A DNA stretch of 64,000 bases, taken from NCBI GenBank assembly GCA_965212145.1, contig CBDBUY010000009.1:62001-126000 (forward strand), read 5' to 3'. Source of the stretch: JAAEPI01 sp965212145 (GTDB taxonomy: Bacteria; Bacteroidota; Bacteroidia; Cytophagales; Cyclobacteriaceae). The translations under genes were made by a program, and so were the position numbers. Under the pieces are notes generated by a model. That model was given only the letters and a program-made list of their open reading frames with translations. It made no database searches and was not told the origin of the DNA. The stretch's first letter is position 1, and every line of letters starts with the position of its first letter. This document shows positions 10,295 through 19,651 of the stretch, piece by piece.

Positions 10295-10326
10295 AAAAGC
10301 CGTTCTTATAAGAACGGCTTTTTTAT
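10295..10326 (+). terminator. Rho-independent terminator of first SusCD operon
   Basis: A perfect 10-bp stem AAGCCGTTCT / AGAACGGCTT with a 4-base loop (TATA), followed by a T-run. It lies 30 bp after the lipoprotein stop codon. Confidence 0.9.
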
Positions 10327-10353
10327 TTCATTTTTTGTTATGTCTTTTGTAGT

Positions 10354-13300
10354 ATGAAGTTTAAAATATATGTTTTAATAACGTTTTTGAGTCTTATATC
10401 CCTGGCTCAAAAATCGAGTATTTCAGAGCTTAAAGAAAGGGTACTGACTGAGACTGCACAAAGGTTAGAGAGAGTCAGGTCCTTTGCTGACGAAAACAAC
10501 ATCCCCATTTTAGGAGTATTCGAAGATGGAAGCACATACTGTATAAAAGATGTGGTGAATGGCCGTCCAATTTATGTGACAACTCACAATGTAGGGGCTG
10601 GCAGAACCACGCGCGCGGATGCCTTAGGCGTGGGTGGCAGCCTGGGATTAGATTTAGATGGTTCGGGAGTTAAAATTGGCATTTGGGATGGTGGTAGGGT
10701 CAGACCTTCACACCAGGAATTCTCGGGTAGAGTTGCTCAGTTGGATGAATCCACTTCAGATAACTTTCATGCCACGCATGTTGCAGGTACCATCTTGAGT
10801 TCCGGGGAGTTTAATTCAAGTTCAAGGGGTATGGCAGTTGGTGCTAGTGCCATTACATTTGATTTTCAAAATGACGATAGCGAAATAATTGATCAAGTTA
10901 GAAGTGATCAGTCGGGTATTATTCTATCAAATCATTCATACGGTCAAATTGTGGGGTGGAGAGAAGGAGTTTGGTATGGCGATCCTAACATCAGTGAAAT
11001 TGAAGATTATTCTTTTGGCTTTTACAATGGCAATGCGCGATTGTGGGATGATATAGCTTACAATTCACCTTATTATACAATCCTTAAGTCTGCAGGGAAT
11101 GACAGAGGAGATTCAGGTGATGGGTCTCATCCGCCTGATGGCCCCTTCGATACAATTGGCCCAGCAGGAACTGCCAAAAATATTATGACCATAGGGGCAA
11201 TATTCAAGTTGTCTAATTATACCGAACCTTCGGACGTGCGAATTAGCTCCTTTAGTAGTTGGGGTCCCACCGATGATGGGCGCATAAAACCGGATTTTGT
11301 TGCAGCAGGGGTTTCCTTACTATCAACTTTTGAAACTGCTGATGATGCTTATGGATCTCTTAGCGGCACGTCCATGTCAGCGCCAAACGCTACAGGGACA
11401 ATGGCGTTATTACAACAATTACATAAAAAGCTCTATGGGGATTTCATGAAATCTGCAGCATTAAAAGGATTGGTGGTGCAGACTATAAGAGAGGCTGGAG
11501 CCGCCCCAGGTCCTGACTATCAACATGGATGGGGTCTCATTGATGCTAAATCAGCTGCAAAATTTCTAATTGAAGAAAATGGGCAAGATCAGCGAATGGA
11601 AGAAATTATTCTAAACAATGAATCGACCTATTCTATAACCATCACACCATTGGTAAATACAAAAGTAACGGCGACCATTTGTTGGACTGATCCAGCGGGT
11701 ACAAGTCCTTCACCATCTTTAGATCCTGCAGATTTAATGCTGGTAAATGATTTGGATATGGTTGCGTTTAATGATACGGAAACACATTCTCCTTGGATAT
11801 TGAATCCTGCTAATCCTAACAATGCAGCCACCAAGGGAGATAACTTTCGGGATAATATTGAAAAACTGGAATTCATTGCTTCCGGAGAGTCATATACGTT
11901 GGAGATAAGCCATAAAGGGACACTTTCCAGTCCGCAAACGCTTCATTTAGCATTAAGCTATGAATCTGGAGAGACAGAAAGCTTATACTGGGTGGGTGGA
12001 ACCAATGACCTGGACAATCCGGGCAATTGGTCACTAGAATCAGGAGGTACCCCAATTTCAGATTTTGGGTTGACCAAGAAGACGTTGATCTTTGACAACA
12101 ACTCCTTTACACAATCTGGAAATACTATTTCCTTGACCGAGGATTTAGAGATTGAAAAAATTATTTTCATCTCAGACCTGGAAGCGACAATAGATTTAGG
12201 TGAGAGAAATTTGATTATCACTGGAGATTTTTCCGCCAACGACAATTTGTCGGTGGTTGGAAGTGGATCAATAATTTTCAATGGTTTGGAGTCGCATATT
12301 TCCAGCGAAGAAAATTTTGGGAACGTAAACGTTCTATTCGATCGAACCCAGGCAAATTGGACAGTACATGGGGATTTTGCTGCAGCGAATTTGATGTTGA
12401 ATGCTGGTGAACTGACATTCTTAAATGGAAACGTCACACTGGACAGCCTAGAGTCAAGCTCAGATTTTTTCAAGGTCATATCGGCTCAGGATGTTCATTT
12501 TTATATAGGATCAGGCTTTGTGGTTGACAACCTGATCACAATGGATTTCAACAACAGCCAAATGACTTTTGCGCATGGAGGGGTGCTGGTTGGTGCAAGT
12601 ACTGAAATCAACGCTGAGGTTATTGGTAACGGAGACTTATCAATTGAAGGGATTGATTTCATCGAGAAACTCGTCAGTTCTGGGTACATATTCATCCAAA
12701 ATGATATGAACGTTTCGGAGCTCTCCTTAGCACCGGGCGCCTCTTTAGAGATCAAAGACACACACACCGTCACACTGGATAGTTATGCTTCCAATGGAAC
12801 GGCTCAGGACTTAATCAACATATCAAGTGAATCAGGAGCTTCTTTGAAATTGAGTAATCGTAAAAAAGTGTGCTTAGAATTCCACAATATTTCGAATGTC
12901 GACTTACTTGGTGAATCTAGAGTTACGGTTGGTCAAAATAGTTTGATCGAAAACTCATCTAATTGGTTAACTGACGACTGTGAAAATGTTTTATTTGCTG
13001 ATTTTGAAGTAGAATATAATTGCGCAAATTCATTGGTCGAGTTCATTAATACAAGTAGTGGAAATTTGACGTCCGTCTTTTGGACTTTTGATGAGTTAGG
13101 AGATTCAGATGATACGAATCCTTCACAATTGTTTGCTGAGCCTGGTGTTTATTCAGTTTCACTTGAAGTAGAGGACGGTGTAACAGTTGATACTTATACA
13201 AGTTCAATTGTAATTATGGAGAACACATTACCAGCAAATGAAATTTTCGCCAACAGCACTACTTTATTCAGTTTGAACAATGGAGACGCCTATAAGTGGT

Positions 13301-13683
13301 TAAAAAATGGAATCGAGATTGAGGGGGCCACAGAAAGATCTTATTTACACCGGAATGCGCCAGGTAGTTACCAAGTGGTTGTGTACGGTGAGAGTTGCAA
13401 CGTCATATCGGATGAATATGTTATTATTTTAACGTCAGTTGATGACCAACCTGCTTTCATTATTACCCCGAACCCTGGAAATGGAGCCTTCAACATTAGG
13501 GGTATACAGGATTATAGTGTTTTGGAAGTTGAGGTTACGGATATTTCAGGTAGGATTGTTTTCAGAAAAGATTTGACTGTGTCTCAACTGAATCTCAACC
13601 ACTTAAACCCCGGACTTTACTTTGTTTCGTTATACAAGCAGGGGGCTCTTATTGGTAAACAAAAAGTTCTATTGAATAAGTGA
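10354..13683 (+). CDS. S8 subtilisin-like serine protease with PKD-like domain and T9SS sorting signal
   Basis: An exported protease of 1109 residues. After a signal peptide (LISLAQ) comes an S8 domain with the full triad: Asp112 (GIWDGG), His139 (HATHVAGT) and Ser340 (GTSMSAPNATG), plus the oxyanion Asn in SAGND. A beta-rich middle region follows (about 410-880). A PKD-like domain lies at about 890-960 (FINTSSGN, FAEPGVYSVSLEVEDG). The C-terminus is a type A T9SS sorting domain (ITPNPGNGAFNI, LNPGLYFVSL, KQKVLL). It starts just after a terminator, so it has its own promoter. Likely role is extracellular protein degradation, possibly feeding the flanking SusCD systems (inference). Confidence 0.93.
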   Translation: MKFKIYVLITFLSLISLAQKSSISELKERVLTETAQRLERVRSFADENNIPILGVFEDGSTYCIKDVVNGRPIYVTTHNVGAGRTTRADALGVGGSLGLDLDGSGVKIGIWDGGRVRPSHQEFSGRVAQLDESTSDNFHATHVAGTILSSGEFNSSSRGMAVGASAITFDFQNDDSEIIDQVRSDQSGIILSNHSYGQIVGWREGVWYGDPNISEIEDYSFGFYNGNARLWDDIAYNSPYYTILKSAGNDRGDSGDGSHPPDGPFDTIGPAGTAKNIMTIGAIFKLSNYTEPSDVRISSFSSWGPTDDGRIKPDFVAAGVSLLSTFETADDAYGSLSGTSMSAPNATGTMALLQQLHKKLYGDFMKSAALKGLVVQTIREAGAAPGPDYQHGWGLIDAKSAAKFLIEENGQDQRMEEIILNNESTYSITITPLVNTKVTATICWTDPAGTSPSPSLDPADLMLVNDLDMVAFNDTETHSPWILNPANPNNAATKGDNFRDNIEKLEFIASGESYTLEISHKGTLSSPQTLHLALSYESGETESLYWVGGTNDLDNPGNWSLESGGTPISDFGLTKKTLIFDNNSFTQSGNTISLTEDLEIEKIIFISDLEATIDLGERNLIITGDFSANDNLSVVGSGSIIFNGLESHISSEENFGNVNVLFDRTQANWTVHGDFAAANLMLNAGELTFLNGNVTLDSLESSSDFFKVISAQDVHFYIGSGFVVDNLITMDFNNSQMTFAHGGVLVGASTEINAEVIGNGDLSIEGIDFIEKLVSSGYIFIQNDMNVSELSLAPGASLEIKDTHTVTLDSYASNGTAQDLINISSESGASLKLSNRKKVCLEFHNISNVDLLGESRVTVGQNSLIENSSNWLTDDCENVLFADFEVEYNCANSLVEFINTSSGNLTSVFWTFDELGDSDDTNPSQLFAEPGVYSVSLEVEDGVTVDTYTSSIVIMENTLPANEIFANSTTLFSLNNGDAYKWLKNGIEIEGATERSYLHRNAPGSYQVVVYGESCNVISDEYVIILTSVDDQPAFIITPNPGNGAFNIRGIQDYSVLEVEVTDISGRIVFRKDLTVSQLNLNHLNPGLYFVSLYKQGALIGKQKVLLNK

Positions 13684-13705
13684 TTCAAGGCGATTAGAAG
13701 GCATA

Positions 13706-15322
13706 ATGAAGGGCAAGATTCTCACTCTATTTTTTTTAGCGTTATATACGTTAACATGCGCTCAGGAACGTACTTTGGGAGGAATGTTGCATTCTGAACA
13801 AGCATTTGACGGATATACCATTTTTTCACCGACAGGAAGTACCAGTACTTTTTTAGTTAACAACTGCGGTGAAAAAGTACACGAGTGGCCGAGTACAAAA
13901 AGGCCTGGTAATTCAGTTTATCTACAGAACGATGGTTCGATTTATCGAGCAGGACAAGATACAGAAGCCGAGTTTGGTGCACCTGGATTAGGGGGATATA
14001 TTGAGCATATAGCCTGGAATGGGGATTTACTCTGGAGCTATAAATATTCGTCTTCTTCCTATTTGCAACATCATGATTTCCATGTTATGCCGAATGGTAA
14101 TGTTTTGATTCTAGCGTGGGATGTGCATACGGAGGAGGAAGCAGTTTCATTTGGAAGAGATCCGTCGAAGCTTACAGAAGGAGAGCTTTGGTCCGAACAC
14201 ATTATTGAAATTCAACCGGTAGGAACCAATGGCGGTGAGGTTATTTGGGAATGGTACTTGTGGGATCACCTAATTCAAGATTATGATGATTCAAAAGAGA
14301 ACTACGGGGATGTAATGGCGAATCCTAATAAGGTGGACATTAATTATACGTTTGCAGATGGAGCTGACTGGATTCATGCAAACTCAGTGAATTACAGTCA
14401 GGAAAATGATTATGTCATTATCAGTTCACCCTTTTTCAATGAACTTTGGATAATAGACCACAACACCACCATAGAAGAGGCTAGCGGTGAAAAGGGTGAT
14501 ATCTTGTATAGATGGGGTAATCCACAGACCTATCGAATGGGTGGTGATCAACACTTGTTTTTTCAACATACTGTGGAATGGATACCATCCGGCCTGCCTT
14601 TTGAGGGTAAAATCATTCTTTTTAATAACGGAAGGGGAAGAATGCCTGTGGAGTACTCAAACATCTTGATCATAGACCCCTTTGATGACCAAGGTGACTT
14701 TTGGTTTGCCGATGGGGTATATGGTCCTGAAAGTTATGAGTGGGAGTATGTAGCTCCTGTTCCTGAGGATTTTTATGCTTCATTTATTTCCGGCGCTCAG
14801 ATGCTTCCTAATGGTAATGTTCTAATTAACGATGGACCTAAAGGGGATTTCTTTGAAGTAAATTCTACCGGAGATGTGGTGTGGGAATATATCAATCCTA
14901 TCAGTAGTACAGGTATAGTCTATTCTCAGGGAGATGTACCAGGAGGGAATTTGGTGTTCAGAGCCTCAAAACATCCAGTGAATTTCTCCGGTTTCTCCAA
15001 TAAGGATTTGAGTGCGAAAGGGTTTGTCGAAAACGCCGGTGTTTTGCTCCCTGATTGCAGCGTTCTTGGATTTATTGAATCAGACATGGTATCTATCTAT
15101 CCGAATCCCGCGAGAGATGTCGTCTTCGTTCAGTTTGATGTCCAACCAAAAATGTATCAAATTTTTGACCTTCACGGGAGGGTAATGAAGTCCGTAATCA
15201 TGGGAGATAGTAAAAATTTAAAACCTGAAATCAACATACAGAACTTAAAGCCCGGATTGTATGTTCTTTCTGCCTGTTATGGGTCAGGTGACTGTACAGA
15301 TTTAAAATTTATTAAGAGATAA
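13706..15322 (+). CDS. Arylsulfotransferase (ASST)-like secreted protein with T9SS sorting domain
   Basis: A 538-residue exported protein. The signal peptide ends near LTCAQ. The body reads as an arylsulfotransferase-type beta-propeller (GYTIFSPTGSTSTFLVNNCG, HHDFHVMPNGNVLILAWD, PNGNVLINDGPKGDFFEV). The family transfers sulfuryl groups between phenols, but many Bacteroidota members are uncharacterised. A C-terminal T9SS type A domain is clear (IYPNPARDVVFVQFD, NLKPGLYVLSA). The gene lies 22 bp after the S8 protease and 12 bp before the next gene, so the three are probably co-transcribed. Confidence 0.85.
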   Translation: MKGKILTLFFLALYTLTCAQERTLGGMLHSEQAFDGYTIFSPTGSTSTFLVNNCGEKVHEWPSTKRPGNSVYLQNDGSIYRAGQDTEAEFGAPGLGGYIEHIAWNGDLLWSYKYSSSSYLQHHDFHVMPNGNVLILAWDVHTEEEAVSFGRDPSKLTEGELWSEHIIEIQPVGTNGGEVIWEWYLWDHLIQDYDDSKENYGDVMANPNKVDINYTFADGADWIHANSVNYSQENDYVIISSPFFNELWIIDHNTTIEEASGEKGDILYRWGNPQTYRMGGDQHLFFQHTVEWIPSGLPFEGKIILFNNGRGRMPVEYSNILIIDPFDDQGDFWFADGVYGPESYEWEYVAPVPEDFYASFISGAQMLPNGNVLINDGPKGDFFEVNSTGDVVWEYINPISSTGIVYSQGDVPGGNLVFRASKHPVNFSGFSNKDLSAKGFVENAGVLLPDCSVLGFIESDMVSIYPNPARDVVFVQFDVQPKMYQIFDLHGRVMKSVIMGDSKNLKPEINIQNLKPGLYVLSACYGSGDCTDLKFIKR

Positions 15323-15334
15323 CATAACCAAGTC

Positions 15335-16018
15335 ATGAAAAGAATACTGAGTTTAATAGTATTAGTTATAATAGTAAAAACAGCCGATGCACAAATATCC
15401 AATGTTTCATCAGGGATTGACTCAAGACCCTTAAGAGTAGGTTCAGTGGATAAAGTTGAGGGTTCACCCTATCTCGAATCCGCGAATTGGTATGCTGGAG
15501 AGATCATAGATATCACTGGCAAGAAACATGTTCGAAATGTTCGATACAATGCGTTCCATGACAGAGTAGAATACTTTGAGGATGGTCAGCCTTTCTATTT
15601 TGATAATGATTTGGTCAAATCTTTCAGTTTTTCTGTGATTGATAATTTCGGTCAAGAAACAAGGTATGAATTTGCCAACAGATTAGGAGAAATCCCTGGG
15701 TTCAATCCGAATCAATTTTATCGTGTTCTTTACAATGGGGATGATCTGAAAATTGTTGAGCATGTTAAGGCGGTTAAAATCACTGTAACTCCGAATGCAT
15801 ATGGAGAGGATCCTTATGAGAAGTATGTTTTTGATAACGTAACATACATTATTAACAAAGGAGAATTGTCAAAATTCAAAGTATCAAAGAGATCTTTCAA
15901 GAAAGAATTTCCAAGCTTAAAGAACAAGTTGACGGGCTATTTTAAAGAAAATAATATCGTCGTATTGAGCGATTCTGATTGCCGGAATCTAGGAGAATTT
16001 ATTGAAGAAAATTTATAG
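15335..16018 (+). CDS. Small secreted protein, paralogue of the gene at 23663
   Basis: A 227-residue protein of unknown function with a signal peptide (IVKTADAQ). It shows no lipobox and no T9SS domain. It resembles the protein encoded at 23663-24328: both carry VEGSP(Y/W)L followed by a tryptophan, an LY.G......EH segment in the middle, a Tyr..(G)E.. segment followed by a lysine-rich helix (KRSFKKEFPSLKNKL against KKNRKKLFEENL), and a KENN/RENN motif near the end. The pair defines a small family I cannot name. It is the last gene of the protease/sulfotransferase group. Confidence 0.7.
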   Translation: MKRILSLIVLVIIVKTADAQISNVSSGIDSRPLRVGSVDKVEGSPYLESANWYAGEIIDITGKKHVRNVRYNAFHDRVEYFEDGQPFYFDNDLVKSFSFSVIDNFGQETRYEFANRLGEIPGFNPNQFYRVLYNGDDLKIVEHVKAVKITVTPNAYGEDPYEKYVFDNVTYIINKGELSKFKVSKRSFKKEFPSLKNKLTGYFKENNIVVLSDSDCRNLGEFIEENL

Positions 16019-16236
16019 AAAAGATTCAATTAATCGCGAACAGAACCTCAACAAACTTCTTGACTAGTGGTTCAGTTATTCGGTTATATATTCTTTTTTT
16101 TATCCCAAAATTGGGAATAAATATCTCTGGAATATTCAATCGCGAAATAATATGCTGAATTAGCATTGATAGAAGAATAATCGCTTGATTAAGTCAATCA
16201 ACGATAGAAAAACGCTTTTTCGGAAGTAGCCATACT

Positions 16237-16294
16237 GAAAATCTTACTAGATTTAACATTGAAATAATATGTTTAATTCTAAACCAGTATGAAT
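16237..16294 (+). promoter_or_regulatory. Leader of second susC, matching the first
   Basis: These bases parallel 4890-4946 before the first susC (shared TTACTAG, TATGTTTAAT, AAACCAGTATGA). The comparison also fixes the start: in the first copy only the second ATG is in frame, so the MKR start at 16295 is preferred here over the ATG at 16289. Further upstream, 16103-16116 holds a small inverted repeat (TCCCAA-AA-TTGGGA). Nothing else is recognised in 16019-16236. Confidence 0.5.
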
Positions 16295-19200
16295 ATGAAG
16301 AGGGTTCTACTCTTAAGTATGGTTTTTGTGTTCGTTATGGGGCTCAATGCATGGGCTCAACGAACAGTATCTGGTAAAGTCACCGATGATAATGGTGAGG
16401 GTTTACCAGGAGTTAACGTCGTGATTAAAGGCACGACGACTGGGGTTACAACGGATCTTGATGGAAATTATTCCATTAGCGTTCCCGATGACAATACTAC
16501 TTTGGTGTTTTCATCTGTTGGAATGGCCACTCAAGAAATTGAAGTGGGAGCAAGATCTGTGATTGACCTTGGAATGTCAGCAGACGTTACACAGCTATCG
16601 GAAGTTGTGGTCACGGCTGTTGGTATCGAACGGGAGAAAAAAGCACTTGGCTATTCTGTAGCAAGTGTGGACGCTGACAAGGTTCAGCAAAGATCCGAAC
16701 CAGATCCATTGAGAGCTATGCAAGGTAAGATGCCTGGTGTTGTTATCACGGGATCAAACGGAGCTCCTGGGTCGTCTTCAAAGATTAACATTCGTGGAAT
16801 GTCTTCTTTGACGGGTAATACCCAGCCACTGTTCATTGTTGATGGTATTCCTTTTGATAACTCTGTGAATTCTTCCACTGGAGCATCACAGGGTACTCAT
16901 TATTCAAACCGAGCATTTGACATTGATCCCAATAATATTGAGACAATCTCAATTTTGAAGGGAGCAGCTGCAAGTGCTTTGTATGGATCTAGAGCAACGA
17001 ATGGAGTTGTTGTGATTACCACTAAGGCCGCAAAGAAGAACGTCAGAAAAGGGCTTGAGGTGACTTATAACACCTCAATGAATTTTGAGGAAATTTCTGG
17101 GGTGCCTGATTACCAAAATGTGTACACGCAAGGATCTAATCAGGTTTATAATGGCGGTTTCATTGGTAACTGGGGAGCTCCATTTGCGGAACATGTTGAT
17201 AGGCTAAACGCACAATATGGCACTAACTACTCTAAGTTCTTTGTAGGCTCTGAGCTTCAGGAATATTACCCTGAAGGGACGGCACCTCATCCACTCGTTG
17301 GTATTTCGAGGAACTATGACAAGCAGTCAATTTTTCCTGAATTTTTGATCACTGATAGCAATGGGGATAATATTTTATTGCCAGGAAGCAGTAGCGTCTA
17401 TTTAGCAGTTCCCGTTGAACTGAAGCCTCACGACAATTTCGGAGGGTTTTTCAATAGAGGGTCAGTTTTCGAAAATGCAATTACAATTTCGTCTGGAAGT
17501 GATAGAGCTAGTATTAACGCTGGTTTTAGCAGTATGAATCAGGAAGGTATTGTGCCTAATTCTTCTGCTGACAGAAGTTCACTTTTCTTTGGAGGAAATG
17601 GACAGCTGGATAATGGATTGTTTATTTCTGGTAATGTAAGCTTTGTGAGAACTAATCAACAAACTCCTCAGACAGGAGGAAGCGCATTTACTGATTACTA
17701 TGGGGGAGGAACATCCTCAATCTTCTCAAGATTAGTTTATCTGCCAAGAAACTTCAACTTGAATGGGTATCCGTTCGAAAACCCGGCAGATGGTTCAAAC
17801 ATCTTTTACAGAGCACTTGACAATCCAAGATGGATCGCGAAATACAACCTATACAATAGCCAAGTAAATCGAGCATATGGAAATATTACAGTTTCGTATG
17901 AGCTTAACGATTGGTTAAACTTTACGGCTAAAGGAGGTGTAAACACGTACAGTGAAGGAAGAAGAAGTATTATTAGAAGTGGCGGAGTTGCTGTTCCAGC
18001 TGGAGAAATCTGGACGGAAGATTTAACCAACACAGAGACCAATATGGACTTCATAACTACTGTGAACAGAGAATTGACTAGTGATTTGAATTTGAGAGCA
18101 CTTGTCGGTTTGAATGTTAACGAAAGAAGCCTGAACCGGAGAAGAGTTACAGGTTCTGGAATTATCTCTGATGGACTAAAAGGCCTTTATAGAACTGATG
18201 CCACTTCAACGCAGATTGTCGATTATGACTTTGATAGACTAAGAAGGTTGTACGGTATGTATGCGGATGTATCTTTCTCATATAAGGATTACTTATTCTT
18301 AGGACTTGTTGGACGAAACGATTGGTCTTCGACCCTTCCGGCCGGAAACAACAGTTATTTCTACCCTGGAGCTAGCTTGTCATTGATCTTCACAGATGCT
18401 TTTGACGTAAACCTTCCATGGTTAGATTTCGGTAAGGTGCGCGTTGCTGCAACCAAAGTTGGTAACGATGCAGATCCTTACCTCACCTTTACTAATTATT
18501 CTATTACGACACCATTCACAACGGCTGGTGGCGCAATTACGAATAAAGCGACTCTTTCTAACACACTTGGTAACCCAGAGTTGAGACCTGAGTTCACTAC
18601 TGAGTACGAAGGAGGAGTTGAGGCCAGGTTCTTAGGGGGAAGAGTTGGGATAGACGTGACTTACTTCACCAGAACATCTAAAGATCAAATCGCCCGAGCA
18701 GCGGTGGCCAGATCTACCGGATTCTCACAGGAAATTGTGAACTTCGGTGAGCTGAACAATAAAGGATGGGAGATTGGATTGGATGCGTATCCAGTAAGAA
18801 ATGCTAATGGAATTACGTGGAATAGTTACGTGGCGTTTACCAAAATCGAAACTGAAGTTATTGATGCTGGGCCAACTGGTGAGATTTTCATTGGTGGAGC
18901 TGGATCAACATTCGGAACAATTCACAGAGAAGGGTCGCCTTACGGTCAAATCTTCGGAACAGTGAATGCTCGAGATGATGAAGGCAATCTTTTGATTGAT
19001 AAGAATACCGGTTTACCGTTTACAACCAATCAGTCAGAGATCATTGGAGATCCAAACCCTGATTTCATTTTAGGATGGACGAACACGTTGACATACAAGG
19101 ATTTCACTTTCAGTGTTCTGCTTGATTGGAAACAAGGTGGGGATATTTACTCCTTTACATCTGCCTCCCTATTGTTGAGGGGTCAGTTGAAGATTTCAGA

Positions 19201-19633
19201 AGATCGTGAAGGTTTGAGAGTAATTCCTGGAGTTTACGGTGATCCTGGATCACAAGAGCCGATTCTTGATGGATCAGGTAACAAAATTCAGAATACTACA
19301 GCAGTCACTGCATTTGATTATCATTTCTCCGATGGGTTTGGAGCGTATGGTCAGGATGAAGTGAACGTGTATGATGCCACTGTTATCAGACTTAGAGAGG
19401 TCAGTTTAGGTTATCGATTGCCGAAGAGCTTTTTGGACAACACGCCATTTGGTTCGGCTAATATTTCGATATCCGGTAGAAACCTTTGGTTCAGAGCACC
19501 TAACTTATTGGAAGGTGTAAATTTCGATCCTGAAGGTACAACGGCCGGTGCTGATTCAAACCAACAAGGATTTGAATATGGTACTACGCCAACAACCAGA
19601 AGATATGGTGTCAACCTATCACTTACTTTCTAA
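16295..19633 (+). CDS. SusC/RagA-family TonB-linked outer membrane transporter (second locus)
   Basis: The 1112-residue transporter of the second uptake locus. Signal peptide (MKRVLLLSMVFVFVMGLNAWAQ), carboxypeptidase-regulatory-like domain (about 23-100), EVVVTAVGIER segment, plug domain (KINIRGMSSLTGNTQPLFIVDG, ILKGAAASALYGSRATNGV) and a beta-barrel ending YGVNLSLTF. The N-terminal 100 residues are nearly the same as in the first SusC, after which similarity drops to the general family level. The start was chosen by that comparison. Its SusD partner begins 18 bp downstream. Confidence 0.96.
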   Translation: MKRVLLLSMVFVFVMGLNAWAQRTVSGKVTDDNGEGLPGVNVVIKGTTTGVTTDLDGNYSISVPDDNTTLVFSSVGMATQEIEVGARSVIDLGMSADVTQLSEVVVTAVGIEREKKALGYSVASVDADKVQQRSEPDPLRAMQGKMPGVVITGSNGAPGSSSKINIRGMSSLTGNTQPLFIVDGIPFDNSVNSSTGASQGTHYSNRAFDIDPNNIETISILKGAAASALYGSRATNGVVVITTKAAKKNVRKGLEVTYNTSMNFEEISGVPDYQNVYTQGSNQVYNGGFIGNWGAPFAEHVDRLNAQYGTNYSKFFVGSELQEYYPEGTAPHPLVGISRNYDKQSIFPEFLITDSNGDNILLPGSSSVYLAVPVELKPHDNFGGFFNRGSVFENAITISSGSDRASINAGFSSMNQEGIVPNSSADRSSLFFGGNGQLDNGLFISGNVSFVRTNQQTPQTGGSAFTDYYGGGTSSIFSRLVYLPRNFNLNGYPFENPADGSNIFYRALDNPRWIAKYNLYNSQVNRAYGNITVSYELNDWLNFTAKGGVNTYSEGRRSIIRSGGVAVPAGEIWTEDLTNTETNMDFITTVNRELTSDLNLRALVGLNVNERSLNRRRVTGSGIISDGLKGLYRTDATSTQIVDYDFDRLRRLYGMYADVSFSYKDYLFLGLVGRNDWSSTLPAGNNSYFYPGASLSLIFTDAFDVNLPWLDFGKVRVAATKVGNDADPYLTFTNYSITTPFTTAGGAITNKATLSNTLGNPELRPEFTTEYEGGVEARFLGGRVGIDVTYFTRTSKDQIARAAVARSTGFSQEIVNFGELNNKGWEIGLDAYPVRNANGITWNSYVAFTKIETEVIDAGPTGEIFIGGAGSTFGTIHREGSPYGQIFGTVNARDDEGNLLIDKNTGLPFTTNQSEIIGDPNPDFILGWTNTLTYKDFTFSVLLDWKQGGDIYSFTSASLLLRGQLKISEDREGLRVIPGVYGDPGSQEPILDGSGNKIQNTTAVTAFDYHFSDGFGAYGQDEVNVYDATVIRLREVSLGYRLPKSFLDNTPFGSANISISGRNLWFRAPNLLEGVNFDPEGTTAGADSNQQGFEYGTTPTTRRYGVNLSLTF

Positions 19634-19651
19634 TTCTAAATAAGATATAAC

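Noticed and set aside
11958..12479. 173-codon open frame antisense to the S8 protease gene
   Set aside because: It lies inside a well-supported coding region, has no recognisable domain, and is explained by the codon bias of the opposite strand.
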